64,000 nucleotides of DNA. Source: Ornithinibacillus contaminans. GTDB taxonomy: Bacteria > Bacillota > Bacilli > Bacillales > Amphibacillaceae. Below are positions 1 to 10,022 of this stretch, piece after piece (the first letter of the stretch is position 1; every line of letters begins with the position of its first letter). The DNA is taken from assembly GCF_001038425.2 (NCBI RefSeq), contig NZ_LDPV02000024.1, positions 178,304-242,303 on the forward strand, read 5' to 3'. The translations under genes and the position numbers were made by a program. The notes beneath the pieces are model-generated. The model searched no databases, had not been told where the DNA came from, and worked only from the letters and a program-made list of their open reading frames with translations.

Positions 1-777
1 CGCACCACAAGCTAGTGCTAATAGCTGGTGACCAAGACAAATTCCAAAGATTGGAATGTATGGCAATACATCTCGGATCATGGCAATCGCTTCTGGAACA
101 TCGGTTGGATCACCAGGGCCATTGGTAAGCATAATTCCATCTGGCTTCAATCTTTTGATACTTTCTGCTGGATAATCATAAGGCACTACCGTTACATGAC
201 AATTTCGCTTTGTTAATTCTCGTAAAATACCATGCTTCATTCCAAAATCTACCAGGACAATTCGATAACCCCGGCCCGGGACAATATATGGTTTACTAGT
301 AGAAGTCTGTTTCACTTGATCATGCATTTCTGGGATTGCTTGAAGCAGTTCCAGGATTTCAGCATCTTCTTTTTCAATACTTGTAAGATAACCCCTCATC
401 GTTCCCGCTTCCCGAATTCGTTTCGTAAGTTTTCTTGTATCAATTCCGGCTAGCCCTGGGATGTCATGTGCCTTTAGAAAGCTATCCATTCGCTCATCAC
501 TTCGAAAATTCGAAGGAAATTCGCTATATTCCTTCACAATTAATCCATGAATGAATGGTGCAACTGTTTCAAAATCATCACGGTTAATGCCATAATTACC
601 GATGAGTGGGTACGTTAATGTCACGATTTGGCCGCAGTAGGAAGGGTCAGATATAATTTCTTGGTAACCGGTCATACTTGTATTAAATACAACCTCACCA
701 CTGATCTCACGCTCACTTCCAAAGCCTTCTCCGATGAAAACTGTTCCATCCTCTAACACTAATTTTCGCTTAGCCAT
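1..777 (-). CDS. carA: Carbamoyl-phosphate synthase small subunit (partial, 3' end outside window)
   Basis: Glutaminase subunit of carbamoyl-phosphate synthase: it releases ammonia from glutamine for the large subunit, feeding pyrimidine (and possibly arginine) synthesis in the cytosol. About 259 codons are visible. The protein begins MAKRKLVLEDGTVF, and the class I amidotransferase nucleophile motif FGICLGHQ lies at the left edge; the catalytic His/Glu region is outside the window. The ATG at 775-777 overlaps the pyrC stop by 8 bp, so the two are translationally coupled. Its place after pyrC marks it as the pyrimidine paralogue (pyrAA of B. subtilis). The call is secure; only the truncation limits it. 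Confidence 0.95.
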   Translation of the reverse strand, partial: MAKRKLVLEDGTVFIGEGFGSEREISGEVVFNTSMTGYQEIISDPSYCGQIVTLTYPLIGNYGINRDDFETVAPFIHGLIVKEYSEFPSNFRSDERMDSFLKAHDIPGLAGIDTRKLTKRIREAGTMRGYLTSIEKEDAEILELLQAIPEMHDQVKQTSTSKPYIVPGRGYRIVLVDFGMKHGILRELTKRNCHVTVVPYDYPAESIKRLKPDGIMLTNGPGDPTDVPEAIAMIRDVLPYIPIFGICLGHQLLALACGA

Positions 778-2056
778 GATACTCCTCCTCGTAGACGATT
801 TCTCCATCACAAATGGTCATAACTGGGATTCCAGATACCTTCCAATTGTGAAATGGTGTATTTTTTCCCTTCGAATAGAAGGTATGCTTATCAATGATGG
901 TTTCTTGTTCTAGATTAATTAATGTCAAATCAGCACGCTCGTTTTCTGCTAATCTTCCAGAAGCTAAATCAAACACCGTTGCTGGTTTAATCGTTAACCA
1001 ATCAACTAGTTGTTTTAAGGTAATTTTGTTCGGTTTCACAAGATAGGTATAAAGTAAAGGAAATGCCGTTTCTAAGCCAACGATTCCAAAAGGAGCATTC
1101 TGCATTCCTTGCGCTTTTTCATCTGCGCTATGTGGTGCATGGTCTGTCGCGATGATATCCAATGTACCATCTAGTAGTCCTTCGAATAGTGCGGCTTGAT
1201 CTTCCTTACTTCTTAAGGGAGGATTCATTTTGAAATTTGCATCATCCTGCGTAATAGCATCTTCATTTAGCAGTAAATGATGTGGGGATACTTCTGCTGT
1301 CACATGGATACCAGCTTTTTTTGCGTCACGGATGACACGAACTGATTCCTTTGTGCTGACATGACAGACATGATAATGGCAGCCTGTTGCTTCGGCTAAT
1401 AATACATCTCGGGCTATTTGCACGGATTCACTAAGGGATGGAATACCTGGCAGATTCAATCTAGTACTGATTGCACCATCATGAACCACGCCTCCATAGA
1501 CAATCGAATTGTCTTCACAGTGTGCCACGATTGGCTTTTTAGCTTTTGCTGCTAGTTTCATCGCACGTAGCATGGCATCTGCTGTTTGAATTCCGACACC
1601 ATCATCAGTGAAAGCAAACACATCATGTGCTAATGTTTCGATATCGGTTAGTTCCTCACCGTTTAAGCCTTTTGTTATAGCAGCATACGGCAACACGCGA
1701 ATAACCGCATCCTGGTTAATTTTTTCTAAAAGCTCCTGTATTGCTTCTTCATTATCAGGCACTGGATTTGTGTTTGGCATGGAGCATACAGTTGTGAATC
1801 CTCCTCTAGCTGCTGCTTTTGTTCCAGTTTTAATAGTCTCCTTATGTTCACCACCAGGCTCTCGTAAGTGGATATGTACATCAATCATACCTGGTATCAA
1901 CAACTGTCTTTGGCAGTCTATAATGCGATTAGCTTCTTCCTCTATCGACGTCGTACTGATTTGCTTAACCTCGCCATCTTCAATAAAAACATGACAATCT
2001 TGCAGCTCACCATTTTCCATTAATTGTTTAGCGTTCTGTAATAATAGTGTCATCAA
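770..2056 (-). CDS. pyrC: Dihydroorotase
   Basis: Zinc amidohydrolase that cyclises N-carbamoyl-aspartate to dihydroorotate, the third step of UMP synthesis. The 428-residue length is normal for class I dihydroorotases. The metal-binding HIH motif is at residues 61-63 in DVHIHLREPG, and ATDHAPH near residue 303 carries the catalytic Asp and further ligands. The start is one of two adjacent ATGs (MMTLLL). It overlaps the end of pyrB by 29 bp, and its stop overlaps carA, as expected for a tightly coupled operon. Expression should follow the PyrR attenuator upstream of pyrB. Confidence 0.97.
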   Translation of the reverse strand: MMTLLLQNAKQLMENGELQDCHVFIEDGEVKQISTTSIEEEANRIIDCQRQLLIPGMIDVHIHLREPGGEHKETIKTGTKAAARGGFTTVCSMPNTNPVPDNEEAIQELLEKINQDAVIRVLPYAAITKGLNGEELTDIETLAHDVFAFTDDGVGIQTADAMLRAMKLAAKAKKPIVAHCEDNSIVYGGVVHDGAISTRLNLPGIPSLSESVQIARDVLLAEATGCHYHVCHVSTKESVRVIRDAKKAGIHVTAEVSPHHLLLNEDAITQDDANFKMNPPLRSKEDQAALFEGLLDGTLDIIATDHAPHSADEKAQGMQNAPFGIVGLETAFPLLYTYLVKPNKITLKQLVDWLTIKPATVFDLASGRLAENERADLTLINLEQETIIDKHTFYSKGKNTPFHNWKVSGIPVMTICDGEIVYEEEYHG

Positions 2057-2933
2057 TAATCCCCCATTCTGTTAGTACATGTATGAGTATAGCCATTCGC
2101 ATATAGACTCCATTGGCCATCTGCTTAAAAATCCTAGAACGATCATATTCTACTATGTCCTTATCAATTTCTACCCCGCGATTAACTGGGGCAGGATGTA
2201 AAATAATCGCATGATCCTTCATCTGCTTTTCTCGCTGTTTGGTTAATCCAAAAGCTTCCAAATAACCTGCTGTATCGTGTTTATTCGTATGTCGTTCATG
2301 CTGAATTCGAAGTAGCATTAGTACATCACATATTTCAACTGCTTCATCTATAGTGATATAAGGATATTGTAGGGTCTCATCCTCATAACCAGGAGCAGCA
2401 CATAAATACACGATTGCCCCAAGCTTTTCTAGTGCAATAGCATTGGATTTCGCTACTCGACTATGCTTGATGTCACCTACAATAACAACCTTTATTCCCT
2501 TTATACATCCGAATTCCTGGTATATTGTTAATAAATCCAACATGCACTGGGTTGGGTGCTCAGCCTGCCCAGATCCCGCATTGATGATCGGGACGGCTAT
2601 GTTAGAAGCTAATTCTGTCATCCAGTTATCAGCTTCATGACGGATGATTGCCACATTTGCTCCGATTGCTTCAAAGGTTTTTACTGTGTCATATAATGAC
2701 TCCCCTTTGTTCATACTAGAGGCTTCTGCATGAAAATCTAATACTTCCATTCCTAGTTTCTTTTCAGCAACTGTAAAGCTCATTTTGGTTCTCGTACTAG
2801 TTTCAAAGAATAGATTTGCAGCAAACAGCTGTTTGGAGATTGTAAAATTGCTTTCTTGTAGATTAGTCGCCGAATCTAGTAATTGAATAATCGTCTCACT
2901 AGATAATTGCTTCATTGAAATAAAATGATTCAT
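2028..2933 (-). CDS. pyrB: Aspartate carbamoyltransferase catalytic subunit
   Basis: Condenses carbamoyl phosphate with L-aspartate, the second step of UMP synthesis. At 301 residues it has normal length. The carbamoyl-phosphate loop STRT is at residues 46-49 within FFETSTRTKMSF, and HPTQ near residue 127 is the other family signature. Bacillus-type enzymes are unregulated catalytic trimers; no pyrI-like regulatory gene lies next to it. The start ATG at 2933 has a good GGAGG-type site just upstream. It follows the second PyrR attenuator, and no uracil permease gene lies between it and pyrR, unlike B. subtilis. Confidence 0.97.
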   Translation of the reverse strand: MNHFISMKQLSSETIIQLLDSATNLQESNFTISKQLFAANLFFETSTRTKMSFTVAEKKLGMEVLDFHAEASSMNKGESLYDTVKTFEAIGANVAIIRHEADNWMTELASNIAVPIINAGSGQAEHPTQCMLDLLTIYQEFGCIKGIKVVIVGDIKHSRVAKSNAIALEKLGAIVYLCAAPGYEDETLQYPYITIDEAVEICDVLMLLRIQHERHTNKHDTAGYLEAFGLTKQREKQMKDHAIILHPAPVNRGVEIDKDIVEYDRSRIFKQMANGVYMRMAILIHVLTEWGIIDDTIITER

Positions 2934-2971
2934 CGCTACCTCCTAGTTATTCTAGATTTGGATTTTTGAGC

Positions 2972-3010
2972 AAATAAAAAACCTCTTTGCATTTTGGTCG
3001 CAAAGAGGTA
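2972..3010 (-). terminator. pyrB attenuator terminator
   Basis: Stem ACCTCTTTGC (2981-2990) pairs with GCAAAGAGGT (3000-3009) around a 9-nt loop and is followed on the minus strand by a run of Ts. Placed between pyrR and pyrB just after a PyrR-binding sequence, it fits the premature terminator of PyrR-controlled attenuation. Confidence 0.85.
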
Positions 3011-3054
3011 CACGTGTAGTAAAAACAAAAGCACACATGAACAATAGCGACCTT

Positions 3055-3074
3055 GTAAACCTCTCTGGATTTAA
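3055..3074 (-). promoter_or_regulatory. PyrR-binding loop in the pyrR-pyrB leader
   Basis: The minus strand reads AATCCAGAGAGGTTT, matching the conserved PyrR anti-antiterminator loop (ARUCCNGNGAGGYU). By the established Bacillus mechanism, UMP-bound PyrR holds this hairpin, which lets the terminator at 2972-3010 form and stops transcription into pyrB-pyrC-carA. Confidence 0.85.
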
Positions 3075-3092
3075 TTAAAGGTCCCTTCTTAT

Positions 3093-3644
<552 letters not shown>

Positions 3645-3647
3645 TCA

Positions 3648-3688
3648 ACTAAAAAACCTTTTCTCCATGAGGAAAAAAGGTTTTTTAG
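3648..3688 (-). terminator. pyrR leader attenuator terminator
   Basis: A perfect 12-bp inverted repeat, AAAAAACCTTTT (3651-3662) with AAAAGGTTTTTT (3675-3686), separates the promoter and PyrR loop from the pyrR ribosome-binding site. Its A/T-rich outer arms provide the T-tract in the minus direction. It is the terminator of the first attenuator. Confidence 0.8.
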
Positions 3689-3723
3689 GATACGTATTTC
3701 TACGCATCAATCCGTTCCCTTTC

Positions 3724-3741
3724 TAGCCTCTCTGGACTTAT
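3724..3741 (-). promoter_or_regulatory. PyrR-binding loop in the pyr operon leader
   Basis: The minus strand reads TAAGTCCAGAGAGGCT, an excellent match to the PyrR recognition loop. It lies about 35 nt upstream of the terminator at 3648-3688 and just downstream of the operon promoter, as in the first attenuator of B. subtilis pyr. Confidence 0.88.
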
Positions 3742-3766
3742 TTAAAGGTTCTTATTCATTTGTTCT

Positions 3767-3795
3767 ATTATTTCAGACTTCAAGATACGTGTCAA
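3767..3795 (-). promoter_or_regulatory. Sigma-A-type promoter of the pyr operon
   Basis: On the minus strand, TTGACA (3790-3795) and AATAAT (3767-3772) are separated by exactly 17 bp. The -35 overlaps the last codons of the rluD-like gene. Transcription would start near 3760 and run into the first PyrR loop. Confidence 0.7.
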
Positions 3796-4700
3796 TAACT
3801 TTTTTCGAGAGTTTCCAATAGTTCTTGGAAATAGGCAGGCGCCTCGACTTCAAAGCGTAGCCATTCTCCAGTTGTAGGATGGTTAAATCCAAGAACCTTG
3901 GCATGTAGTGCCTGACCATTTGTATCTAGTGTTTTCCGCGGACCATATTTCGGATCTCCAACAAGCGGAAATCCTATATAGCGCATGTGCACACGGATTT
4001 GATGGGTGCGGCCAGTTTCTAATTGGCATTCTACATGGGTAAATTCCTGATAACGATGCAAAACTTGAAAATGGGTAACGGCATGCTTTCCATTTTCCAC
4101 GATGCCCATTTTTTGACGATCCTTGGGGTCCCGACCAATTGGTGCATCAACGATACCAGTATCATGGTTAATCACGCCATGAACAACTGCTTCATATTTA
4201 CGTTCCACATCTTTGTTGGATAGTTGCTCGGCTAAATGTTTATGGGACTTATCGTTCTTTGCCACAACTAATAGTCCACTCGTATCCTTATCGATTCGGT
4301 GCACAATTCCTGGACGTTCTACGCCATTAATTCCTGAAAGATCGTTACAGTGATAAAGTAGTGCATTTACTAATGTACCAGTCTGATGCCCAGCAGAGGG
4401 ATGAACAACCATTCCTTTTGGTTTATTAATTACTAATAAATCATTATCCTCGTACATTATAGCCAAAGGAATATCCTCTGGTTCGATATCTAATGTTTCC
4501 GTTTCAGGAATAGACCACGTAATGGTATCCCCTTCCTGGCATTTATAATTCGCTTTCACAACCTCACCATTTACGAATACATGTCCTTTCGTAATCCAGG
4601 ATTGTACTTGAGATCGAGATTGCTCTTGATTAATTTCAGCCATTAACTTGTCAATCCGAGTCTTGGCGTCTATTTCCGTTACAACATGCTGTAATTTCAT
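3792..4700 (-). CDS. rluD: RluA-family 23S rRNA pseudouridine synthase (RluD/YlyB-like)
   Basis: Isomerises uridines to pseudouridine in large-subunit rRNA. An N-terminal S4 RNA-binding domain covers roughly residues 14-75 (LMAEINQEQSRSQVQSWITK). The catalytic motif HRIDKDTSGLLVV is at 134-146, with Asp139 as the expected nucleophile. Length (302 aa) fits the RluD/YlyB family; the target uridines cannot be read from sequence. It abuts lspA with no gap: the ATG at 4700 follows the lspA stop directly, as in B. subtilis lspA-ylyB. The pyr promoter is embedded in its 3' end. Confidence 0.92.
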   Translation of the reverse strand: MKLQHVVTEIDAKTRIDKLMAEINQEQSRSQVQSWITKGHVFVNGEVVKANYKCQEGDTITWSIPETETLDIEPEDIPLAIMYEDNDLLVINKPKGMVVHPSAGHQTGTLVNALLYHCNDLSGINGVERPGIVHRIDKDTSGLLVVAKNDKSHKHLAEQLSNKDVERKYEAVVHGVINHDTGIVDAPIGRDPKDRQKMGIVENGKHAVTHFQVLHRYQEFTHVECQLETGRTHQIRVHMRYIGFPLVGDPKYGPRKTLDTNGQALHAKVLGFNHPTTGEWLRFEVEAPAYFQELLETLEKSY

Positions 4701-5171
4701 CTAAGCTGTTCCTTTCTTCTTCTTCTTTTCATCTAATAAGGTAGCAAATATCACGAGTACGACACCGACTGTAAGTGCAGAATCAGCAATATTAAAAATT
4801 GGGAAATCATATCCAAAGACTATAAAATCAAAGAAATCAACAACTTCATGTCGCCAAATGCGATCAATGAAGTTTCCTATTGCACCACCAAGAATAAAGG
4901 CAAGCGCTACTGCAAATAACTTATTATCCTTTCCATACTTATGCAGGTAATAAATTACTCCTACAATGACGATGATGGTTACAACGTAAAAGAACCCCAT
5001 TTTTCCTTCTAACATTCCCCAAGCAGCACCACGATTTCGATGTGAGGTTAAAAAGAAAAAACCATCAATCAACGTAATTTGTTCATACAATTCCATCTTT
5101 TTCACAACTAAAAATTTAGTAAATTGATCTAGTGCGATCAATAATACTGTCACGATATAATAGCGATACAT
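4701..5171 (-). CDS. lspA: Lipoprotein signal peptidase (signal peptidase II)
   Basis: Membrane aspartyl protease that cuts prolipoprotein signal peptides before the lipidated cysteine; substrates in this window would include CtaC and YlaJ. It has 156 residues and four hydrophobic segments. The catalytic aspartates are visible as Asp103 in GNFIDRIW and Asp130 in FNIADSAL. The C-terminus is basic (KKKKKGTA). It is co-directional with the rluD-like gene and directly joined to it. A hairpin repeat element lies between it and ileS. Confidence 0.96.
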   Translation of the reverse strand: MYRYYIVTVLLIALDQFTKFLVVKKMELYEQITLIDGFFFLTSHRNRGAAWGMLEGKMGFFYVVTIIVIVGVIYYLHKYGKDNKLFAVALAFILGGAIGNFIDRIWRHEVVDFFDFIVFGYDFPIFNIADSALTVGVVLVIFATLLDEKKKKKGTA

Positions 5172-5278
5172 TCTCCGTCCTCCACTTCAAAACTACTTCT
5201 TGCAATTACACGGTAAAACCTTAGTTAATCTTATACTGTATTTGGTAAAAATTCAATGGTAATAGCAATGAAGAAATC

Positions 5279-5384
5279 TAAAAAAGAGACAGGATAAAAG
5301 TAATCGAGAAGATATTCCCGAAGCGGCTTTTGTCTCCCAACGTTCGGATGTTATCCTACCAAATACCTTTTACCCTGCCTCTAT
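5279..5384 (-). repeat. Intergenic hairpin repeat, copy 1 (lspA-ileS)
   Basis: One of six related elements in this window. Read on the minus strand it starts AGAGGCAGGGTAAAAG, carries a core ATCCGAACGTTGG ... CCGCTTCGGGAATAT, and ends in a complementary arm ATCCTGTCTC. The ends pair into a long imperfect hairpin. It could act as a terminator or a structured RNA; no coding potential is apparent. Confidence 0.7.
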
Positions 5385-5407
5385 CTAGACACTATCAATG
5401 TTTTTGT

Positions 5408-8164
5408 TTAAGCCATGTAATGTTTCTCTACAACATCCGCACAGCGTGAGCATAGTGTTGGATGGTTAGGATTTTCCCCAACCTTCTCCGATGCAACCCA
5501 ACAACGTTCACATTTTTCCCCTGAATGCTTTTCAACATGAATATCCACATGTTGATAGGCTGATGTAAGCTCACTTTGCCGAGTCACAACTGCTTCCGAT
5601 ACAATAAGAAGCTGATGAACATTTTCAATGCCTTCCAATACAGCCTTCGTTTCACTATCCTTAGCAACTAAGGTGATTTTCGCTTCTAGTGACTTACCAA
5701 TTACTTTTTCGTTACGCGCCTCTTCTAATGCTTTTAGAACATCATCACGTATACTCATAAAATGATTCCATTTTTCTTCTAATCCTTTAAAGCCTTCAAT
5801 TTCTCTTGGCTCAGGAATATCCGTTAATTGTGGACTTTCTGCCTCCACACCAGGAATATATTCCCACACTTCATCAGTGGTGTGTGGCATGATTGGTGTT
5901 AATAGCTTAACCAATGTTGTTAGAATTTCATAGTAACCTGTTTGGATACTTCTGCGACGATGATTATCCTCCGCCTCGATATACAAAATATCCTTCGCAA
6001 AATCAAGATAGAAGGAGCTTAAATCATCCGTACAGAAATTGTGAATTCTGTGGAATATCGGTGAAAACTCATAGTTCTCATAGCTTCCCCTAACATCTTT
6101 CACAAGCTGTTGTAAACGGTGAAGCATAAAACGATCTACCTCTTCCATTTTAGCCTCTGGAACGGCATCTGTAGCTGGATTAAAATCAGCAAGATTCGCA
6201 AGCATGAAACGGAATGTATTACGGATTTTACGATAGGCTTCAGACGTTTGCTTTAAAATATCATCTGAAATACGGACATCTGCCTGATAGTCAACAGATG
6301 CTACCCATAAGCGTAAAATATCTGCTCCTAGCTGTTTTAACACCTTGCTCGGAAGCACGACATTACCAAGTGATTTACTCATTTTACGGCCATTACCGTC
6401 TAATACAAATCCGTGACTAATAATCGACTGATATGGTGCCTTCCCTGTAACAGCAACAGCAGTTGAAATCGAAGAATTAAACCATCCACGATATTGGTCA
6501 CTACCTTCTAAATAAATGTCTGCAGGTCTTCTGTGATCTTCACGTTGTGTTAAGACGCCAGCATGGGATGAACCAGAATCAAACCAAACATCCATAATAT
6601 CTGTTTCTTTTGTGAATGTGCCATTTGGACTATGTTCAGACGTAAATCCTTCTGGTAATAAGTCAATAGCTTCCCTTTCGAACCAAATATTAGATCCATG
6701 CTCTGCAAATAAATTAGCAACATGTTGAATGGTTTCATCTGTAATAATTGGCGTTCCATCTTCACCGTAGAAAACAGGAATTGGTACTCCCCAAGCACGT
6801 TGACGTGAAATACACCAGTCCTGACGATCACGAACCATGTTATACAATCTTGTTTCTCCCCATGCCGGATACCAATTTACTTTCTTAATTTCGTCTAAAA
6901 TATCTTGACGGAAATCTTTAATTGATGCAAACCACTGTGCTGTTGCACGGAAGATTGTTGGTTTCTTTGTTCTCCAATCATGTGGATATGAGTGGGTAAT
7001 AAAGTTAAGTTTAAGTAACGCACCTACACTTTCAAGCTGCTCGGTAATCGTTTTATTTGCTTCATCATAAAATAACCCTTCGAAGCCTGGTGCCTCACTT
7101 GTGAACACACCCTTCTCATCAACAGGGCACAACACATCAAGACCGTATTGCATGGAAATATAGAAGTCATCCTCACCATGACCAGGTGCAGTGTGTACAC
7201 AACCTGTTCCAGCTTCCGTTGTTACGTGTTCTCCAAGCATAACAAGCGATTCCCGATCATAAAGTGGATGTTTCGCCACTGCTCGGTCCAATTCTTGTCC
7301 TTTAAATGTTTTCACAATTTGTGGATTTTCCCAATCCAGTTCCTTCGCTACCGATTCAAGTAAAGCTTCTGCAACGACAAATCTATCACCATCCACTTTA
7401 ACTAAAACGTAATCGATTGTCGGATGTAGACTAATTCCTAAGTTTGCAGGAATGGTCCAAGGAGTTGTTGTCCAAATGACAATTTTATCTCCAGACTCCA
7501 CGACACCTTTTCCATCCGTAACGTCAAAAGCAACATAGATTGAAGCAGAACGCTTATCATAATACTCAATTTCCGCTTCTGCAAGCGCAGATTCTGATGA
7601 TGGAGACCAATAAACAGGTTTTAACCCTTTGTAAATATATCCTTTTTTAGCCATATCACCAAATACACGAATCTGTGCTGCTTCATAATCCGGTGTTAAT
7701 GTCACATATGGATTATCCCAGTCACCGCGTACACCAAGTTGCTTAAATTGTGTCCGTTGATTATCCACCTGTGTCATCGCATACTCGGCACACAGTCTTC
7801 TGAACTCAGCAACCGAAAGCTTTTTACGATCAACCTTTTTGTTCTTAGTAAGTGCTGTCTCGATAGGCAGACCATGTGTATCCCAACCAGGAATATATGG
7901 TGCATGATAGCCTGTCATTGATTTATAACGGGTAATAAAATCCTTCAAGATTTTATTTAATGCATGACCAATATGCAAATCACCATTTGCATACGGTGGT
8001 CCATCATGCAATATAAATAATGGTCTCCCTTTCGTACGCTCTAGTGCTTTCTCATATAAATTCATATCCTCCCATTGCGACTGACGCAATGGTTCTTTAT
8101 TCGGTAAATTACCACGCATTGGAAATTCTGTTTTTGGCATCCGTAATGTTTCTTTATAATCCAC
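5408..8164 (-). CDS. ileS: Isoleucyl-tRNA synthetase
   Basis: Class I synthetase charging tRNA-Ile, with an editing domain that removes valine. The start is set at the GTG at 8162-8164, giving [14 protein letters not shown] as the family N-terminus (918 aa): AAGGAGG lies directly upstream, while the upstream ATG at 8197 would add 11 unconserved residues. HIGH is at about residues 64-67 ([15 protein letters not shown]), KMSKS is present ([10 protein letters not shown]), and the C-terminal zinc site has two CxxC pairs (CERCW ... CSRC). Transcription is controlled by a T-box leader upstream. Confidence 0.97.
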   Translation of the reverse strand: MDYKETLRMPKTEFPMRGNLPNKEPLRQSQWEDMNLYEKALERTKGRPLFILHDGPPYANGDLHIGHALNKILKDFITRYKSMTGYHAPYIPGWDTHGLPIETALTKNKKVDRKKLSVAEFRRLCAEYAMTQVDNQRTQFKQLGVRGDWDNPYVTLTPDYEAAQIRVFGDMAKKGYIYKGLKPVYWSPSSESALAEAEIEYYDKRSASIYVAFDVTDGKGVVESGDKIVIWTTTPWTIPANLGISLHPTIDYVLVKVDGDRFVVAEALLESVAKELDWENPQIVKTFKGQELDRAVAKHPLYDRESLVMLGEHVTTEAGTGCVHTAPGHGEDDFYISMQYGLDVLCPVDEKGVFTSEAPGFEGLFYDEANKTITEQLESVGALLKLNFITHSYPHDWRTKKPTIFRATAQWFASIKDFRQDILDEIKKVNWYPAWGETRLYNMVRDRQDWCISRQRAWGVPIPVFYGEDGTPIITDETIQHVANLFAEHGSNIWFEREAIDLLPEGFTSEHSPNGTFTKETDIMDVWFDSGSSHAGVLTQREDHRRPADIYLEGSDQYRGWFNSSISTAVAVTGKAPYQSIISHGFVLDGNGRKMSKSLGNVVLPSKVLKQLGADILRLWVASVDYQADVRISDDILKQTSEAYRKIRNTFRFMLANLADFNPATDAVPEAKMEEVDRFMLHRLQQLVKDVRGSYENYEFSPIFHRIHNFCTDDLSSFYLDFAKDILYIEAEDNHRRRSIQTGYYEILTTLVKLLTPIMPHTTDEVWEYIPGVEAESPQLTDIPEPREIEGFKGLEEKWNHFMSIRDDVLKALEEARNEKVIGKSLEAKITLVAKDSETKAVLEGIENVHQLLIVSEAVVTRQSELTSAYQHVDIHVEKHSGEKCERCWVASEKVGENPNHPTLCSRCADVVEKHYMA

Positions 8165-8228
8165 TGTTCTTCCTCCTTCGTCATCTAAAACAATCACTAC
8201 ACTTTTTAAAACATTATAAAAATAAAAT

Positions 8229-8475
8229 AAAAAAGCCTCTCAAATCCCAAAAGGGACGAGAAGACTCGCGGTACCACCCTTATAAATTTAACAGGAATTC
8301 TCCTACTAAATTCACTCGAAATTCGTAACGTGAATCATACGTCCATATCTACTACCAAATGGTTCGAATGGAAACTCGAGAGTGATATTCTAAAAACATT
8401 GCTGTACTAGGCTCACACCATACCCTAGCTCGCTTAACATGCAGTTGTTTTTATACTGTCTCTGTCATCGTATTT
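8229..8475 (-). ncRNA. T-box leader riboswitch of ileS
   Basis: The T-box core GGGTGGTACCGCG is on the minus strand at 8267-8280. It is followed by a terminator stem AGTCTTCTCGTCCC/GGGATTTGAGAGGCT (8234-8266) with a T-run. Upstream lie the complex stem I sequences. A plausible specifier ATC (Ile) is at 8384-8386 within GAATATCACTC. Uncharged tRNA-Ile would stabilise the antiterminator and allow ileS transcription. The exact stem I boundary is approximate. Confidence 0.92.
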
Positions 8476-8506
8476 TTTCAATATTAGATAACCCTATCGT
8501 GTATGC

Positions 8507-8535
8507 ATTATATGTAAAATTTCATCACAGGTCAA
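8507..8535 (-). promoter_or_regulatory. Sigma-A promoter of ileS
   Basis: TTGACC (8530-8535) and a perfect TATAAT (8507-8512) lie on the minus strand with a 17-bp spacer. The promoter sits just after the divIVA stop codon, so ileS has its own transcription unit with a leader of roughly 330 nt containing the T-box. Confidence 0.82.
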
Positions 8536-8538
8536 GGC

Positions 8539-9042
8539 TTATGATTCTTGATTAGCTAATTCTAATTCCTTACCCATTTCTACATCAAATAAATCTTCCC
8601 AATCATCAGAGCCAATCATATCCAATTGTGCTTCTACAAGCATTTTTAAACGTGTACGGAACACCTTCGCCTGTTTTTTAAGCTCTTCCACTTCGATAGA
8701 AATCTTACGTGATTTGCTCAATGCTTCATTGATTATACGATCTGCATTCTTTTCAGCTTCTTTAAGAATTAATTTGGACTCTTTTGATGCATTCCCTTTC
8801 AATTCTTCTGCTGTTTCTTGTGCAATTAGAATTGATTTGTTTAAAGTCTCTTCAATATTTGTGAAATGACTTAGCTTCTCACTCATTTGTTCTAGTTTTT
8901 CTTTTAATTCTTTTTTCTCACGAATAACAATCTCATAATCTTTTATCACTTGATCTAAAAATTCATTTACTTCGTCTTCATCATACCCACGAAAGCTTCT
9001 CGTAAATTCTTTGTTGTGAATATCTAACGGCGTTAATGGCAT
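8539..9042 (-). CDS. divIVA: Cell division protein DivIVA
   Basis: Coiled-coil protein that binds negatively curved membrane at poles and septa and places Min proteins and, in sporulation, the chromosome anchor. The N-terminal lipid-binding domain (MPLTPLDIHNKEFTRSFRGYDEDEVNEFLDQV) has the conserved Phe-Arg pair. The rest is heptad-rich, with a break near residues 60-70, and ends in an acidic tail. The 167 residues are typical. It is the last gene of the ylm group, with its own GGAGG site and a possible extended -10 promoter just upstream. Confidence 0.96.
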   Translation of the reverse strand: MPLTPLDIHNKEFTRSFRGYDEDEVNEFLDQVIKDYEIVIREKKELKEKLEQMSEKLSHFTNIEETLNKSILIAQETAEELKGNASKESKLILKEAEKNADRIINEALSKSRKISIEVEELKKQAKVFRTRLKMLVEAQLDMIGSDDWEDLFDVEMGKELELANQES

Positions 9043-9085
9043 TTTAATAACCTCCTATTTACTATATTAATTATATAATGGCAAT

Positions 9086-9096
9086 TTCAGTATAAC
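9086..9096 (-). promoter_or_regulatory. Possible extended -10 promoter of divIVA
   Basis: The minus strand reads TTGTTATACT, a TGN-extended -10 (TGTTATACT), about 45 bp upstream of the divIVA ATG. No convincing -35 is visible, so the call is tentative. Confidence 0.4.
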
Positions 9097-9174
9097 AATA
9101 AATTTCGACAAAAAGTTTGGATTTCCTGCAATATTAGTGATTTTTTCTATGAATTCCCTCAAAAATTAGTTAAA

Positions 9175-9232
9175 AATGAAAAAGAACTACTTATTTGATA
9201 CTTTATTATATATCAAAAAGTAATTCTTTACT
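9175..9232 (-). terminator. Terminator after ylmH
   Basis: Minus-strand stem GAATTACTTTTTGATA with TATCAAATAAGTAGTTC, followed by a T-rich run, lies immediately after the ylmH stop. It would separate the ylm operon from divIVA, at least partly. Confidence 0.6.
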
Positions 9233-10010
9233 ACACCTCTAAAATAGCAGTTGTAATTTTATATTTTTCCTTTTTTGTTTGCCCAGTGATGGCAATTAAC
9301 TTACTTCTACCTTTTCCTCGCAAGGATATCAAATCACCTTCACGTAAAATGAATTTACCATCCTCGATAACTCGATAATTGACTTTTACAAGTCCCTTTT
9401 CAATGACATCTTGTGCAGCTTTTCGAGAAATAGAATAAATTTCCTTTAATACGGTGTCCAATCTAAGCGAAGATACGGTCTTTTCTGCTTCCTTCCATGT
9501 TGACTCTATTTCAATCAAAGCAGGTAGTGGTTGTGGTGCTAGTGTTACAGATGCCCGTTTAATTCCGGTAAGATTCATCGTGACATATGGTGTAATTTCC
9601 TTTTCTAGGATAATTTGTATCACACCGTCCGCTACATAAATATCCCCTAGTTTTTTTCGAGCAATACCTAAGGATAAAAAAGCCCCTAACACATCACGAT
9701 GTGCAAGCGTGATAAATTTTTCGTGGTAAGAGGCTTGTACTAATTCTATTTCAAAAGCATCCTCTGTAATTTCTTCATAATACGGGGCAATGATTGCTCG
9801 TTGTCTTTCGGTATGTTTTCCACCACCAAAAAATTTCAACTGTAGGTCATCATTACCTGTTCCTAATAGCATTTCCATGATTTGCTGTTCGCGTGGATCT
9901 AGGAAATCCGTTAATTTTAGTTGATAGGAGCGTTCGACGATTTCTTTCCAAGAAAGAACTAAATCGATAAATGCATGTTCTTCCTTACGAAAATGCTGAT
10001 AAATTTCCAT
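9231..10010 (-). CDS. ylmH: YlmH, S4-domain RNA-binding protein of the division cluster
   Basis: RNA-binding protein of the YlmH family with an S4 domain in the C-terminal third (DTVLKEIYSISRKAAQDVIEKGLVKVNYRVIEDGKFILREGDLISLRGKGR). In B. subtilis YlmH is associated with the ribosome and stalled nascent-chain rescue. The 259 residues are of normal length, and the N-terminal two thirds match the family architecture. It ends the ylmC-ylmH run, and its start lies 12 bp downstream of the ylmG stop. No unusual feature seen. Confidence 0.9.
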   Translation of the reverse strand: MEIYQHFRKEEHAFIDLVLSWKEIVERSYQLKLTDFLDPREQQIMEMLLGTGNDDLQLKFFGGGKHTERQRAIIAPYYEEITEDAFEIELVQASYHEKFITLAHRDVLGAFLSLGIARKKLGDIYVADGVIQIILEKEITPYVTMNLTGIKRASVTLAPQPLPALIEIESTWKEAEKTVSSLRLDTVLKEIYSISRKAAQDVIEKGLVKVNYRVIEDGKFILREGDLISLRGKGRSKLIAITGQTKKEKYKITTAILEV

Positions 10011-10022
10011 GCAACCATCACC

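Noticed and set aside
1608..1994. Plus-strand frame of 128 codons opposite pyrC
   Set aside because: Antisense shadow of a strongly conserved enzyme, no start signal.
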